A stretch of 64,000 nt of DNA from Kordia sp. TARA_039_SRF (GCA_006383075.2 SMNH02000008.1:124001-188000), one strand, 5' to 3'. Positions 18,448 through 27,160 are shown, counted from the stretch's first letter. Translations and numbers: made by a program. Notes: generated from the sequence alone by a model not told the origin.

Positions 18448-18553
18448 ATTTTGGGCGTATCCTTCGCAAGCTCAGGTCGGGCTTTCGCAGTCGCTCTTTC
18501 CGTTACACTACAAGGAGCTCCAACAAGCGCTCAATCCCTTACGCGGAATTTAA
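18448..18553. repeat. GC-richer intergenic repeat-like element
   Basis: A GC-rich island (GGGCGTATCCTTCGCAAGC, CGGGCTTTCGCAGTCGCTC, AAGGAGCTCCAACAAGCGCT) in AT-rich DNA. It resembles REP-like extragenic elements common in Flavobacteriia; this is from memory of the family, not a search. It lies between the decayed NRPS piece and the LytTR gene. Confidence 0.5.
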
Positions 18554-18644
18554 TTACCATTTAGATTCTTAAGGTAACTTTGTTGTATTTATCAAAAACA
18601 AAACATTTTTGTAAATTAATGTCACTTTTTAAATTCAAAAAATT

Positions 18645-19538
18645 TTGACACTAAGTAAAATACAGTACTACTTTCAACAACAGCATCCGCTAATTGATGA
18701 TACAGCGTACTATCGCAAACTCGCGATTATTGTTGGAATTGTACTTACAATTTTCGTTTACATCTTTGATCCGTATGATAATTATGTTGCTATTCCGAAA
18801 TTTGAAATTCCTATCAAAATCATTCAACTAGGTTATGGAATCAATACTACGATTGTCATTTACGGGTTGTATTGGCTGTTATTCCGAAAGTTGAAGTTTT
18901 CCAAAGGAAATCGACCTTGGAAAACATACCATCATTGGTTATTGCTCGTTGCTATTTTGGCGATTGCTGGTTTTATTGGCACCGTATACCATCGTTTTAT
19001 GATGGATGTTGGAGAAGTAGATACACACTACTATGTATTTGTCACCATTCCGCGCTCCATTGTCATTGCTATTCCGTTGTTTGTCATTACCTTACTTTTA
19101 GATAGACTGTATACTTCACAAAATACAAAAACAGTAAGCACAACCACGATTTCAGCAATGCAAAATGGTAAAATAAATGATATATCGGATAAAAAAATAG
19201 TGCTTCAATCGCCTGTGGTCAATCAAAATATTGAACTACAACCTTCAAAAATAGTATACATCAAAGCTTCTGGGAATTATGTTGAAATTTGTAGTAGTGA
19301 CGCTAACAAACCACAATTACTACGCGCTTCCTTACGATATGTTTCTGAATGTTTAACTTCGTATAGTTTTCTTGTGAAATGTCATCGACAATACTATGTG
19401 AATATTCACCAAATTCAGTCTTACACAGGAAATTCACAACGTATTATACTTCATCTACGAACGTCAAAAGAACAAATTCCTGTCAGTAGAGGATATGTTA
19501 AAAAAATACTTTCTCACATAAAAGAGCTTAAAAAGTAG
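18645..19538 (+). CDS. LytTR-family DNA-binding regulator with membrane N-terminus
   Basis: 297 residues from a TTG start; no ATG is available before the first helix. Residues 25-165 hold four predicted membrane helices (for example LAIIVGIVLTIFVYIFDPYD). Residues 195-295 are a LytTR domain: IELQPSKIVYIKASGNYVEI near 205 and FLVKCHRQYYVNIHQIQSY near 245. LytTR proteins bind direct repeats and often control peptide production. It ends 154 bp before the peptide gene at 19693, making it a candidate regulator of the three-peptide cluster (inference). Confidence 0.85.
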   Translation: MTLSKIQYYFQQQHPLIDDTAYYRKLAIIVGIVLTIFVYIFDPYDNYVAIPKFEIPIKIIQLGYGINTTIVIYGLYWLLFRKLKFSKGNRPWKTYHHWLLLVAILAIAGFIGTVYHRFMMDVGEVDTHYYVFVTIPRSIVIAIPLFVITLLLDRLYTSQNTKTVSTTTISAMQNGKINDISDKKIVLQSPVVNQNIELQPSKIVYIKASGNYVEICSSDANKPQLLRASLRYVSECLTSYSFLVKCHRQYYVNIHQIQSYTGNSQRIILHLRTSKEQIPVSRGYVKKILSHIKELKK

Positions 19539-19604
19539 CTATTCACTCATCACAAAGTACAGTCATTCGTCACAATCTTTTTTAATTTTCTTGATTTTGT
19601 CTTA

Positions 19605-19654
19605 TTTTTAAATGCTTTTTCGGTAAAATAACCTACAATAATTTACTGTGAAAA
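19605..19654 (+). promoter_or_regulatory. Promoter-like block of the 19693 peptide cluster
   Basis: 50-bp block with 36 of 50 bases identical to 17148-17197 upstream of the UpxY gene; it contains TTTCGGTAAAA and CTACAATAATT and lies 38 bp before the ATG. Confidence 0.5.
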
Positions 19655-19692
19655 CAACAAAAACCTAATTTATAAACCAAAAAACTTAAATC

Positions 19693-19956
19693 ATGAAAAA
19701 AAAGAACATCAACAAATTAGCATTAAAGAAAACAGCTATTTCAAGACTCGATAATTTACGAGGAGGAATGGTAGCAGCTAACGCCGCTAATGCTAATGTA
19801 GCGTCTCCAACCAATGTATGGTCTAATTGTGAAGAATGTGAGTCGCTTCGTAATACACAATGCAAGGACAAATGTCCAGACTTCACAAAAAAGCCTTGTG
19901 AAAATGTAGTGGCAGTTCCAGTAGATACTGCAGTAAACAATGCAGGAGCTATTTAA
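19693..19956 (+). CDS. LxLKK-leader peptide, putative RiPP precursor
   Basis: 87 residues: leader MKKKNINKLALKKTAISRL, then LRGGMVAAN with GG near residues 24-25. The core has an Ala/Asn-rich start, then TNVWSNCEECESLRNTQCKD and CPDF, five or more cysteines, and a hydrophobic VAVPV tail. The Cys part is closely similar to the next gene, so the two are recent paralogues. It ends in an AAGCGAAC terminator (19969-19998). Confidence 0.75.
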   Translation: MKKKNINKLALKKTAISRLDNLRGGMVAANAANANVASPTNVWSNCEECESLRNTQCKDKCPDFTKKPCENVVAVPVDTAVNNAGAI

Positions 19957-19968
19957 AAATAGAATCAT

Positions 19969-19998
19969 AAGCGAACTCTTGGGTTCGCTTTGCTTTTT
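19969..19998 (+). terminator. Terminator of the 19693 peptide gene (AAGCGAA type)
   Basis: Stem AAGCGAAC / GTTCGCTT with a 6-nt loop, then TGCTTTTTT. Confidence 0.75.
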
Positions 19999-20066
19999 TA
20001 GGATCCAAAATACCTACAACTGATATTTCAAAAAGTAAGTATCAACCATTAAAAACCTTTAAAATC

Positions 20067-20318
20067 ATGAAGAAAAAAAACCTAAACAAACTTAACCTCA
20101 AAAAAAGAGCCGTTTCAAGATTAGATCATATCTCAGCTGGAGTTGCGGCTGCCAATCCAATTGCGAGTTCAAACCCACAACCTGTCGGAACTAATGTATG
20201 GTCTAATTGTCAAATATGTGATTCGCTCAGAGTGACACAATGTAAAGGAGCTGATTGTCCAAACTTTACAAATGTGTGTAATGATAAGGAAGCACAACCA
20301 ATTAATGGTGCACTATAA
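20067..20318 (+). CDS. LxLKK-leader peptide with non-GG leader end, putative RiPP precursor
   Basis: 83 residues: leader MKKKNLNKLNLKKRAVSRL, then HISAGVAAAN, where AG replaces the GG of its relatives. The core repeats the neighbour's pattern: TNVWSNCQICDSLRVTQCK, then DCPNFTNVC. It ends in VNGAL-like hydrophobic residues. Conservation of the core over the cleavage site suggests either AG is accepted by the protease or the gene has begun to drift. Own terminator at 20332-20356. Confidence 0.7.
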   Translation: MKKKNLNKLNLKKRAVSRLDHISAGVAAANPIASSNPQPVGTNVWSNCQICDSLRVTQCKGADCPNFTNVCNDKEAQPINGAL

Positions 20319-20331
20319 TTTAAAAACAAGC

Positions 20332-20356
20332 AAAGCGAATCTTTAGGGTTCGCTTT
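20332..20356 (+). terminator. Terminator of the 20067 peptide gene (AAGCGAA type)
   Basis: Stem AAAGCGAA / TTCGCTTT with a 9-nt loop; a short T-rich stretch follows. Confidence 0.65.
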
Positions 20357-20388
20357 ACTATTTTAATAATTCAATATAATAATCAACC

Positions 20389-20610
20389 ATGAAAAAAAAG
20401 AATCTTAAAAAACTAACACTAAACAAAAGTGCAGTTTCAAACCTAGAAAAAATTAATGGAGGAGCACCAGCACCAGTACCTGCAACAAATGTTGCTTCAG
20501 GCTGCCCAGACATATGTCAACCACTCACAAATAACAATTGCGCTACGCAAAACAATCAATGTGCAAGTAGTGTAGTGGCTTGGTGCAACATATCATGCTT
20601 CATCTGTTAA
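20389..20610 (+). CDS. LxLNK-leader peptide, putative RiPP precursor
   Basis: 73 residues: leader MKKKNLKKLTLNKSAVSNL, then KINGGAPAPVP with GG near residues 24-25. The core starts with an Ala/Pro/Val linker, then CPDICQPLTNNNC, and ends WCNISCFIC with several cysteines. It is the third gene of the cluster behind the LytTR gene, with its own terminator. Confidence 0.75.
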   Translation: MKKKNLKKLTLNKSAVSNLEKINGGAPAPVPATNVASGCPDICQPLTNNNCATQNNQCASSVVAWCNISCFIC

Positions 20611-20633
20611 TCTAGTTTAACGATTTTGAAACT

Positions 20634-20658
20634 AAGCGGGCTCAGGCTCGCTTTTTTT
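20634..20658 (+). terminator. Terminator of the 20389 peptide gene (AAGCG type)
   Basis: Stem AAGCGGGC / GCTCGCTT (one G-T pair), loop TCAG, followed by a T-run. Confidence 0.75.
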
Positions 20659-20696
20659 GTAAATCTTTTTTTGATAAACAACGAATACATAATTTC

Positions 20697-20759
20697 GTCT
20701 AACAAGTCTAACAAGTCTAACAAGTCTAACAAGTCTAACAAGTCTAACAAGTCTAACAA
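20697..20759. repeat. Seven tandem copies of a 9-bp unit
   Basis: GTCTAACAA repeated seven times without error (63 bp). Related words (ATCTAACAAG, GTCTAATAA) recur at about 20820 and 23212-23240 around the 5-oxoproline operon. The 258-bp gap 20611-20868 has no other feature. Confidence 0.95.
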
Positions 20760-20868
20760 AAACCTTGAATCGTTGAATTTTTGAATCTTTGAATCTTTGA
20801 ATTGAGCGAAGCGAAGCAAATCTAACAAGAAATTCCTATATTGAACCATCAACAAAACCCAAATACTA

Positions 20869-22017
20869 TTGAAAAAGCTAGGCTATCTACTTTTGGTTTT
20901 TCTATGTGTACAATGCCAATCGGAAGAAAAAACTGAAAAATCATCAAAAACAGTCCAAAAAGAAGCAAAAACAGCTCAAAACGATGCAATTTCTACCAAA
21001 ATAACAACGTTAACACTCGAAGAAGCAAATCGTTTGGCAGCGTTGCCTTTGCATTGCATGCAGGAAGAATATCCTAACAAACTCAATCAAACCATTGGAA
21101 GTGAAGAAGATTTGCAATCGCCCAAAATGCTGCATCCTGCATTTTACGGCTGTTTTGACTGGCATTCTTCCGTACACGGACATTGGTCGTTGGTAAGTCT
21201 TTTAAAACAATTTCCCAATTTGGAAAATAAAGATGAAATCAAAAGAAAATTAGCAGAAAATATCTCCAAAGAAAATATCGAAATCGAAATTGAATATTTT
21301 AAAGGAAAATATAACAAATCCTTTGAGCGCACATACGGTTGGGCTTGGTTGCTAAAACTCGCAGAAGAATTACACACTTGGAACAATCCGCTAGCACGCG
21401 AATTGGAAGCAAATTTACAACCATTAACAGACATCATAGTACAAGGATATTTGGACTTTTTACCAAAATTAAACTATCCAATCAGAGTAGGAGAGCACAC
21501 CAATACGGCGTTTGGACTCACATTCGCGTACGATTATGCCAAAACTGTCAACAATACAACCTTACAAAACCTCATTACAAAACGAGCAAAAGACTTTTAT
21601 TTGTCGGATGAAAACTGTCCAATTTCTTGGGAACCAAGTGGATTTGACTTTTTATCACCATGTTTGGAAGAAGCCGATATCGTGCGCAGAGTGCTGACAA
21701 AAGACGAATTCAAAAATTGGCTACAAACGTTCTTACCACAATTAGCAGACAAAAACTTTCAATTGGCACAAGGAAAAGTATCGGATAGAACCGATGGCAA
21801 ATTAGTACATTTAGATGGCGTAAACTTTAGCAGAGCGTGGTGTTTGTACGGAATTGCCAATGAATTTCCAGAATATGCACATTTAAAAAATATCGCGAAT
21901 CAGCATGTAAATTATTCGTTGCCAAGCATTGTAGACGACAATTACGAAGGAACGCATTGGTTAGGTTCGTTTGCTATTTACGCTTTAAACACTACAGCCA
22001 ATGTTCAAATGGATTAA
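20869..22017 (+). CDS. DUF2891 family lipoprotein
   Basis: 382 residues from a TTG start. The N-terminus MKKLGYLLLVFLCVQC looks like a lipoprotein signal with Cys16 as the lipidated residue. The remainder matches my memory of DUF2891: HPAFYGCFDWHSSVHGHW near residue 84, RTYGWAWLLKLAEELH near 144, FDFLSPCLEEADIVRRVL near 256. Its reaction is not known; the fold is probably an alpha/alpha barrel. The next gene overlaps its 3' end by 17 bp, and the operon encodes 5-oxoprolinase, so a role in 5-oxoproline or peptide use is likely (inference). Confidence 0.8.
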   Translation: MKKLGYLLLVFLCVQCQSEEKTEKSSKTVQKEAKTAQNDAISTKITTLTLEEANRLAALPLHCMQEEYPNKLNQTIGSEEDLQSPKMLHPAFYGCFDWHSSVHGHWSLVSLLKQFPNLENKDEIKRKLAENISKENIEIEIEYFKGKYNKSFERTYGWAWLLKLAEELHTWNNPLARELEANLQPLTDIIVQGYLDFLPKLNYPIRVGEHTNTAFGLTFAYDYAKTVNNTTLQNLITKRAKDFYLSDENCPISWEPSGFDFLSPCLEEADIVRRVLTKDEFKNWLQTFLPQLADKNFQLAQGKVSDRTDGKLVHLDGVNFSRAWCLYGIANEFPEYAHLKNIANQHVNYSLPSIVDDNYEGTHWLGSFAIYALNTTANVQMD

Positions 22018-23191
22018 AAATATCGGTCCAGGAACGCTCGTAGCAGCAGCATTCATTGGACCAGGAACGGTTACAATTTGCACCAAAGCCGGCGTACAAT
22101 TTGGTTACGGATTGTTATGGGCGATGTTGTTATCTATCATTGCAACGATTGTATTACAAGAAATGGCAGCACGCACAGGAATCGTTACGCAAAAAGGTTT
22201 GGCGGAAGTTATCAAAAACCAACTTACAAGTCCGTTGTTACGAAATTTGGCAATCTTTTTAATTCTCGGCGCGATTGTTATTGGAAATGCTGCCTACGAA
22301 GCAGGAAACATTAGCGGCGCAGCTTTGGGAATGCAGGTTTTTGGAAAAGAATACATAACAATCTATCCAATTTTAATTGGTATAATTGCGTTCATCGTAC
22401 TATTTATAGGCAATTACAAAATGCTCGAACGCAGTTTGGTTGCGCTAGTACTTGTGATGAGTATTTCGTTTTTAGTCACCGCCATTCTTACCAAACCAGA
22501 CATCTTGGCGATGCTCAAAGGGACGTTTGTGCCAACCATTCCTGAGAATAGTATTTTTATCATCATTGGCTTAATAGGAACAACGGTTGTGCCGTATAAT
22601 CTATTTTTACACGCATCTTTGGTGAAAGAAAAGTGGAAAACGAAAGAAGATTTATCAAGTGCTAAAAAAGACACGTTTATCTCTATTATTTTAGGCGGAA
22701 TTGTCTCTATGGCAATCATTGTCGCAGCTACAGCGACCACGAATGGAAATATTGCAAACGCTTTCGATTTAGCAAAAGGATTAGAACCTTTATATGGTGA
22801 ATACGCTAAATATTTATTAGGAATTGGCTTGTTTGCGGCAGGAATCACTTCTGCAATTACTGCGCCTTTAGCAGCCGCTTATGTAGCAAAAAGTTGTTTT
22901 GGCTGGAATGGAACGCTCAAAGACTACCGTTTTCGCGTTGTTTGGGTAATCATTCTTGTTTTGGGAGTGGTGTTTTCCTCGTTACAATTCAAACCAGTAG
23001 AAGTCATCACGTTTGCACAAGTCGCGAATGGCTTGTTACTTCCAATCGTGGCAATATTTCTCGTTTGGATTGTTAACAAAACCGCTATTTTAGGAAGCTA
23101 TAAAAACACGTTGTTTCAAAATATACTAGCCATTACCATTATTTTAATTGCGATAATGCTCGGAATCAAAGGAATTTACGGTGTGTTCTAA
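22001..23191 (+). CDS. Nramp-fold transporter lacking the metal-site motifs
   Basis: 396 residues with about 11 membrane helices. It clearly belongs to the Nramp family (IGPGTLVAAAFIGPGTVTI at residue 7; VVPYNLFLHASLVKEKW near 190). The metal ligands are missing: helix 1 DPGN is GPGT and helix 6 MPHN is VPYN. It therefore may not carry Mn2+ or Fe2+. It overlaps the DUF2891 gene and precedes pxpAB and pxpC, like Bacillus subtilis ycsG in the ycsF-kip operon. A 5-oxoproline or other organic substrate is plausible (inference). Confidence 0.85.
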   Translation: MFKWIKNIGPGTLVAAAFIGPGTVTICTKAGVQFGYGLLWAMLLSIIATIVLQEMAARTGIVTQKGLAEVIKNQLTSPLLRNLAIFLILGAIVIGNAAYEAGNISGAALGMQVFGKEYITIYPILIGIIAFIVLFIGNYKMLERSLVALVLVMSISFLVTAILTKPDILAMLKGTFVPTIPENSIFIIIGLIGTTVVPYNLFLHASLVKEKWKTKEDLSSAKKDTFISIILGGIVSMAIIVAATATTNGNIANAFDLAKGLEPLYGEYAKYLLGIGLFAAGITSAITAPLAAAYVAKSCFGWNGTLKDYRFRVVWVIILVLGVVFSSLQFKPVEVITFAQVANGLLLPIVAIFLVWIVNKTAILGSYKNTLFQNILAITIILIAIMLGIKGIYGVF

Positions 23192-23254
23192 AACTCCAAA
23201 GGAGTAAATCTAAAAATCTAACAAGTCTAATAAAGTCTAAAAGAGCTAAGAAAA

Positions 23255-24706
23255 ATGATTCATCTCAACTGTGATGTTGGCGAAGGCGAAGATAACGAAG
23301 AAATCTTGATGCCGTACCTAAACGCTTGTAATATAGCGTGTGGTGGACATGCAGGTGATATAGAAACCATGCATGAAGTAGTTGCGTTGGCTAAAAAATA
23401 TCAAGTTGAAATTGGTGCGCATCCTTCATATCCTGATTTGGAGAATTTTGGACGTGTCTCGATGGAATTAACCGAAAAGGAACTCATCAAAACGATTCAA
23501 GAACAAATTACCAATCTGGAAGCAGTTGTTTCGTTGCATGATGTAAACATCAATCATATCAAACCACATGGCGCGTTGTACAATGATGTTGCCAAAAGTG
23601 AAGAAAAGGCAATCGTATTTCTAAAAGCAATATCTATTTACAAAGACGATTATAAACTCTATGTGCCGTATAATTCTGTCATAGAAAATCTAGCTATCGA
23701 ACAAAATTTTGAAGTAGTGTATGAAGCTTTTGCAGACCGAAATTATAATGACGATGTAACGCTCGTTTCTCGATCAAAAAGCAATGCTGTTTTAACAGAA
23801 ATTGAAGCCATTATTTCACATATTTCCACTCTGAAAAATGAGCAAAAAGTACAGACGATTTCTGGTAAAAAAGTAACCCTCAAATCAGATACATTTTGTG
23901 TGCATTCTGATACGAAAAATGCGGTTGAAATTGTGCAGCAATTACATACCTATTTTACTACTGAAAGCGAACATGTTACACCTAAATTTCCAACGTATAC
24001 GATGTATGGGAATAATGGTTTATTGCTAACTTGGGAGGCAGAAATGACACAAAAAGTGTTGTATAGCGTGTTGGAATATCAAGAAAAAATCATAAAATTA
24101 AAACTTAAATTAATACTTGATGTAATTCAATCAAATAACTCATTATTAATAATTTATGATTTTAAAAAAATAGGTTTTAAATCACTCCAACATTTGTTGG
24201 AACGGCTTTTTTCGTTGTTTTCAGACACCATACAACTCCCGAAACAGTATTGTTGGGAAATTCCAGTATGTTATGATGCATATTTTGGAATTGACTTAGA
24301 TGAAATTACACAAAAAACTACACTTTCCAAAGAAGAAATTATACAACTACATACAGCGCCAACCTATCAAGTTTTTTCGATTGGTTTTTTACCTGGTTTT
24401 TTATACTTAGGCGGACTTGACAAACGACTCCATATTGACCGAAAATCGACACCGAGATTAGAGGTCAAAAAAGGAGCAGTTGGGATTGGCGGAATGCAAA
24501 CAGGAATCTATCCAAAAACGAGTCCTGGCGGATGGCAAATTATAGGCAATTCTCCACTTAATTTTTTTGATGTTTCCAACGAAAAACCCTGTTTTGCCAA
24601 AGCAGGCGATTTTATCAAATTTGTAGCTGTTTCTTTGGAAGAATATCATGAAATAGCAGCTGCAGTTGAAAACGGAAAATACACAGTAAAATCGACTATA
24701 TGTTAG
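23255..24706 (+). CDS. 5-oxoprolinase subunits A and B fused (PxpA-PxpB)
   Basis: 483 residues. Residues 1-238 are PxpA (LamB/YcsF family): LNCDVGEGEDNEEILMPYL at 3, NIACGGHAGD near 27, EIGAHPSYPD near 52, IKPHGALYND near 106. Residues 245-483 are PxpB (KipI, allophanate hydrolase subunit 1-like): FSIGFLPGFLYLGGLD near 376 and SPGGWQIIGNSP near 425. With PxpC it forms the ATP-dependent enzyme opening 5-oxoproline to glutamate. The two are separate genes in Escherichia coli and Bacillus; here they are one frame. PxpC starts 7 bp before its end. Confidence 0.9.
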   Translation: MIHLNCDVGEGEDNEEILMPYLNACNIACGGHAGDIETMHEVVALAKKYQVEIGAHPSYPDLENFGRVSMELTEKELIKTIQEQITNLEAVVSLHDVNINHIKPHGALYNDVAKSEEKAIVFLKAISIYKDDYKLYVPYNSVIENLAIEQNFEVVYEAFADRNYNDDVTLVSRSKSNAVLTEIEAIISHISTLKNEQKVQTISGKKVTLKSDTFCVHSDTKNAVEIVQQLHTYFTTESEHVTPKFPTYTMYGNNGLLLTWEAEMTQKVLYSVLEYQEKIIKLKLKLILDVIQSNNSLLIIYDFKKIGFKSLQHLLERLFSLFSDTIQLPKQYCWEIPVCYDAYFGIDLDEITQKTTLSKEEIIQLHTAPTYQVFSIGFLPGFLYLGGLDKRLHIDRKSTPRLEVKKGAVGIGGMQTGIYPKTSPGGWQIIGNSPLNFFDVSNEKPCFAKAGDFIKFVAVSLEEYHEIAAAVENGKYTVKSTIC

Positions 24707-25548
24707 AAATTGTTCATAGCGGCTTGCACACTTCTATTCAGGATTTGGGACGATTGCAGTATCGAAATGTTGGCGTTCCTGTTGCTGGTTTTATGGATGA
24801 ATATCATGCGAAATTGGCGAATCAGTTGTTGGGAAATGATGAAAACGCTGCGGTAATGGAAATGACGCTACAAGGAGCGACAGTACAATTTCATGAAGCT
24901 ACACAAATCGTGATTTGCGGTGCGGATTTATCTCCGAAACTTAATCATCAAGCAATTCGATTGAACGTTCCTGTGGCAGTTAAAAAAGGCGATGTGCTTG
25001 AATTTGGCAAACGTTTGTATGGTGTTCGTACGTATCTGGCAGTAAAACATGGTTTTCAAACAGAAAAAATAGTACAAAGTAGGAGTTTTTATGACGGAAT
25101 CACACCAAAAGCAACCGTTTCTAAAGGCGATATCATTCTGTATCAAACCAATTCAAATCCTGTAATGGCTCGTGCAAACATCGCGCTACAGCAAGCATTG
25201 TTTACCGATACTGACATCCATGTGTATGCAGGTCCTGAGTTTGATTTCTTATCCAAAAGCCAACAAGAGAAGCTATTCAGCATCAAATTTTCCATCGGAT
25301 TGAACAATAGAATGGCGTATCAATTGGAAGAGCGTATAGCTAATGATTGTCCGTCCATTATCACATCAGCAGTATTGCCAGGCACCATTCAACTAACGCC
25401 TTCAGGAAAGTTGATTATTTTAATGAAAGATTGTCAAACCACAGGCGGTTATCCAAGAATTTTACAATTAGACCAAAAAAGTATTTTCAAATTAGCACAA
25501 AAATACACGCGAGATACGATACAATTTAAGAAGCTCTCAATTTCGTAA
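24700..25548 (+). CDS. pxpC: 5-oxoprolinase subunit PxpC
   Basis: 282 residues, the KipA/allophanate hydrolase subunit 2 fold. Signatures: SGLHTSIQDLGRLQYRNVGVP at the start, MDEYHAKLANQLLGND near 31, and CQTTGGYPRILQ near 246. It works with PxpA-PxpB to cleave 5-oxoproline. Its start overlaps the previous gene by 7 bp, indicating translational coupling. Its 3' end overlaps a convergent small gene by 23 bp. Confidence 0.92.
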   Translation: MLEIVHSGLHTSIQDLGRLQYRNVGVPVAGFMDEYHAKLANQLLGNDENAAVMEMTLQGATVQFHEATQIVICGADLSPKLNHQAIRLNVPVAVKKGDVLEFGKRLYGVRTYLAVKHGFQTEKIVQSRSFYDGITPKATVSKGDIILYQTNSNPVMARANIALQQALFTDTDIHVYAGPEFDFLSKSQQEKLFSIKFSIGLNNRMAYQLEERIANDCPSIITSAVLPGTIQLTPSGKLIILMKDCQTTGGYPRILQLDQKSIFKLAQKYTRDTIQFKKLSIS

Positions 25549-25783
25549 TATCGATTTCTTCCGAAAGCAATTGTAAAGCATCTTCTTCCGTTAATTTGCC
25601 CAAAATGACCTGTGTACCTTCTTTAAAACCATCATGATTTCGAAACAAACGCCACAAAGCGCGGATAAATTCTGTATAATCTAAGCCATCATTCCATTGG
25701 ATAAATCTCTCAGTGACGGCTTTATCAATATGCGATTTGATAATACTGCGCGAAGCATTTTTGTTTCTATCAAGGGAAGTCAT
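25526..25783 (-). CDS. Small conserved-looking hypothetical protein
   Basis: 85 residues, not recognised. It is charged and helical (SIIKSHIDKAVTERFIQWND, FIRALWRLFRNHDGF, LTEEDALQLLSEEID), without signal or membrane segment. It overlaps the end of pxpC convergently. The composition is protein-like and no competing frame exists over most of its length. Confidence 0.55.
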   Translation of the reverse strand: MTSLDRNKNASRSIIKSHIDKAVTERFIQWNDGLDYTEFIRALWRLFRNHDGFKEGTQVILGKLTEEDALQLLSEEIDITKLRAS

Positions 25784-25864
25784 TCGGTCTAAAAATCTAT
25801 GGTTAGTTAAAAAGCGAATTTAAGTGCACTTTGTGAAGCTAACAAGAGGAAAGAGCCTTTATTG

Positions 25865-25889
25865 AAAGGGGATTTTTCCCCTTTTTAAA
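25865..25889 (+). terminator. Hairpin terminator
   Basis: Stem AAAGGGGA / TCCCCTTT with a 4-nt loop and TT following, in the gap between the small minus-strand gene and the gene at 26043. It could end read-through from the pxp operon. Confidence 0.5.
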
Positions 25890-26042
25890 AGGAAAACCCC
25901 TGATATTTTTTAGGTGTTTTTCAGTTAAAAATCTAAAAATCAGTTTCTTAACTTGCCAAACGAGAATATGTTCGTTTTTTTGATTTTTAATTGTAATTCT
26001 TTATAGATAACTTGGCAGTATAATAAACAATAATATCAAGTA

Positions 26043-26474
26043 ATGAGTGACTACAAAACCCCTAAAGACAAACTTATCAGCAGTGAACAAGCGACGGCAT
26101 TAAACGATAATTTCAAAGCCAAGCAAAAGAGTATGTACAGTACCGAAAATAATAGTAATTTTTCATGTTCAAGCTGGTATTCGCTAGAAGACTTGGAAGG
26201 TTATATTAATTACGTAAAAGAGCAAGCTTTGGCACAAAAAATTAACGTGGATGGAATTCGGTTTTATTTTGGAGTGTACCCAGAAAACACAAAAGATAAA
26301 ACCAAAGCAGGACAAAATACTTTGTTTATGTGTCCTACCAAGAAAAGCGTAACAATAGCGGAAGGACGATTTAGTGAAGAGGAAGGAAGTGATAGTAAAG
26401 ATATTACTACAATTTCTGCAATGAATTATGGAAGTACTGGAAATCCTCCTAAAAATGATTATGGAGAAAAATAA
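26043..26474 (+). CDS. Hypothetical protein, first gene of a signalling operon
   Basis: 143 residues, soluble, family not recognised. It has Cys/Trp in SNFSCSSWYSLEDLEGYINY near 38 and FYFGVYPENTKDKTKAGQNT near 77. It ends 3 bp before a membrane-protein gene, and those two precede a small membrane peptide and a NarL-type two-component pair on the same strand, so all are probably co-transcribed. No function is proposed. Confidence 0.7.
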   Translation: MSDYKTPKDKLISSEQATALNDNFKAKQKSMYSTENNSNFSCSSWYSLEDLEGYINYVKEQALAQKINVDGIRFYFGVYPENTKDKTKAGQNTLFMCPTKKSVTIAEGRFSEEEGSDSKDITTISAMNYGSTGNPPKNDYGEK

Positions 26475-26477
26475 GAA

Positions 26478-27158
26478 ATGATTGCATTAGAAGAATTAAG
26501 ATCATTTACAGGATATTTGGCATTGGCTACTTTGATTTATGGTTGTATTTCGTACAAGAATTATTCAAAAACTAATGCCAAATATTTTATTTATTGCATA
26601 CTGTTTTCGGTTATTGTCGAATTCGTAAGCCTATATTTTGAATCTTTTGGGAAATGGTATTCCTCAATTTTTGGCAATACCAACTTTCCAATAGCTAATA
26701 TTTTTACAATTGTTCAGATTTCATTTTTTCTTTGGTGGATTCGGTTGATTTTGAATTCAAGAAACAGAAAACGTATTGTTGGACTTTTATTGAGTGGCTA
26801 TTTACTTTTCGCTGTATTAAATACCATCTATGGTCAAGTGTTTATGACAGGATTACAGACGTATACGTACGCTGTAGGTGTCATTTTTTTGCTTATCGCG
26901 ATAAGTTTTTACTTTGTTGAATCTTTTAACAAGGAAACAATGTTACGTATTACGGACTCCATTAAATTTTGGTTTATTCTTGGAGTTTTACTGTTTTATG
27001 GAACATTTATGCCATTTTACTTTGCATTTCATGTATTTCTCAAAGGAGATCAACGCATTTTGAGCTTAGTGTTATTTGTTTTGAATGCTATCATGTACAT
27101 CTGTTTTTCAATAGGATTTTACAAATCAAACAAACAAGAGAAAGTAATTAACTACTAG
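26478..27158 (+). CDS. Hypothetical multi-pass membrane protein
   Basis: 226 residues with six or seven predicted helices (LALATLIYGCISY, FIYCILFSVIVEFVSLYF, IVGLLLSGYLLFAVLNTIYG, FWFILGVLLFYGTFMPFYFAF). No known domain is recognised. It directly follows the 26043 gene and precedes a histidine kinase without a sensor domain, so it could serve as the membrane sensor for that kinase (inference). Confidence 0.7.
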   Translation: MIALEELRSFTGYLALATLIYGCISYKNYSKTNAKYFIYCILFSVIVEFVSLYFESFGKWYSSIFGNTNFPIANIFTIVQISFFLWWIRLILNSRNRKRIVGLLLSGYLLFAVLNTIYGQVFMTGLQTYTYAVGVIFLLIAISFYFVESFNKETMLRITDSIKFWFILGVLLFYGTFMPFYFAFHVFLKGDQRILSLVLFVLNAIMYICFSIGFYKSNKQEKVINY

Positions 27159-27160
27159 AG

